Assembly: GCF_029892445.1 (NCBI RefSeq)
Contig: NZ_JARXVJ010000001.1
Location: 744,001 to 808,000, forward strand
Origin: Chryseobacterium sp. H1D6B
Lineage (GTDB): Bacteria; Bacteroidota; Bacteroidia; Flavobacteriales; Weeksellaceae
DNA length: 64,000 nt
Reading direction: 5' to 3'
Within the stretch, counting starts at the first letter, position 1. Each line of letters starts with the position of its first letter. The translations under genes and the position numbers were made by a program. A model generated the notes under the pieces. That model was given only the letters and a program-made list of their open reading frames with translations, ran no database searches and was not told the DNA's origin. Positions 63,778 to 64,000 of the stretch are shown in pieces.

Positions 63778-64000
63778 TGAGTATGATAGGAAATTTACTT
63801 CGAGTTACAAAATCTGAACTTGAAGATTATTTAAAAGACAGTTCATTATTGGAAAACAAAATTTATGACGATGAAACTGAAAACGAAAATTTAGTTGACA
63901 TTGATAAATCGTGGGATGGAATTATATTTTTATTAACTGGACAAAGTTTTGCAACTGCGGATAATAATCTAGTAAGAGTTTTATTTAGTGGACAACTTAT
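63778..64000 (+). CDS. DUF1877/YfbM-family protein, cut by the window end
   Basis: An open frame of 74 codons that runs off the window. It begins MSMIGNLLRVTKSELEDYLKD and continues with DIDKSWDGIIFLLTG, the conserved opening of YfbM-like (DUF1877) proteins, which are frequent cargo of gene cassettes and immunity-type loci. Function unknown. It follows the second boundary motif by 56 bases. Confidence 0.8.

Overview
The window comes from a Flavobacteriia chromosome, most likely Chryseobacterium or a close Weeksellaceae relative. Supporting signs are the low GC content, TAnnTTTG-type -7 boxes with almost no Shine-Dalgarno sequences, a fused CcoN-CcoO oxidase subunit, a SusC/SusD pair, TamL (the lipoprotein form of TamA), a type IX secretion sorting domain, and DUF6705-, DUF6702- and YceI-type proteins.

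The left 7.5 kb is the right-hand part of a small integrative element. A tyrosine recombinase lies just inside a tRNA-like 3' end followed by a terminator. Inward of it are an excisionase-type helix-turn-helix protein, a replication-initiator-like protein, and a four-gene cargo operon: a 242-aa protein, an XRE-ImmA/IrrE protease, a 3-TM membrane protein and a 48-aa peptide. Between integrase and helix-turn-helix gene is about 930 bp without genes. It holds three tandem modules of about 94 bp whose hairpins show compensatory base changes, next to two minus-strand terminators. This looks like an undescribed structured RNA, or a folded origin, and is the strongest novelty here.

7.5-11 kb holds a frameshifted gene remnant, two paralogous lipoproteins flanking a beta-barrel protein, a possible short RNA and a small XRE regulator. 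11-14.3 kb encodes cbb3 oxidase (ccoNO, ccoP); the only haem motif of CcoP reads CVTFH instead of CxxCH. 14.6-22.9 kb is a tamB-tamL-yihY run. argS, a SusD/SusC pair, rnhB, yidC and pyrG follow.

34.7-41.2 kb is a phospholipid-type cluster matching E. coli ynbA-ynbB-ynbD-ynbC, with a patatin-like protein and an SDR added. The ynbB-like gene has a broken 5' end and the patatin lacks its usual Ser and Asp. Next come duplicated cold-shock genes with a long leader, a KASIII-type enzyme, YceI, radA, a T9SS-secreted metzincin, an ACP phosphodiesterase-like protein, a DUF6702-HupE-M1 peptidase group, and a LytS/LytR-type two-component pair divergent from a DUF2490-CitMHS-dicarboxylate symporter set. 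The last part holds a V8-like protease opposite a small double-glycine-leader peptide, groES-groEL, an alpha/beta hydrolase, and two orphan genes each preceded by the same boundary motif, resembling a gene-cassette array. No rRNA, complete tRNA, CRISPR array or insertion sequence was recognised.
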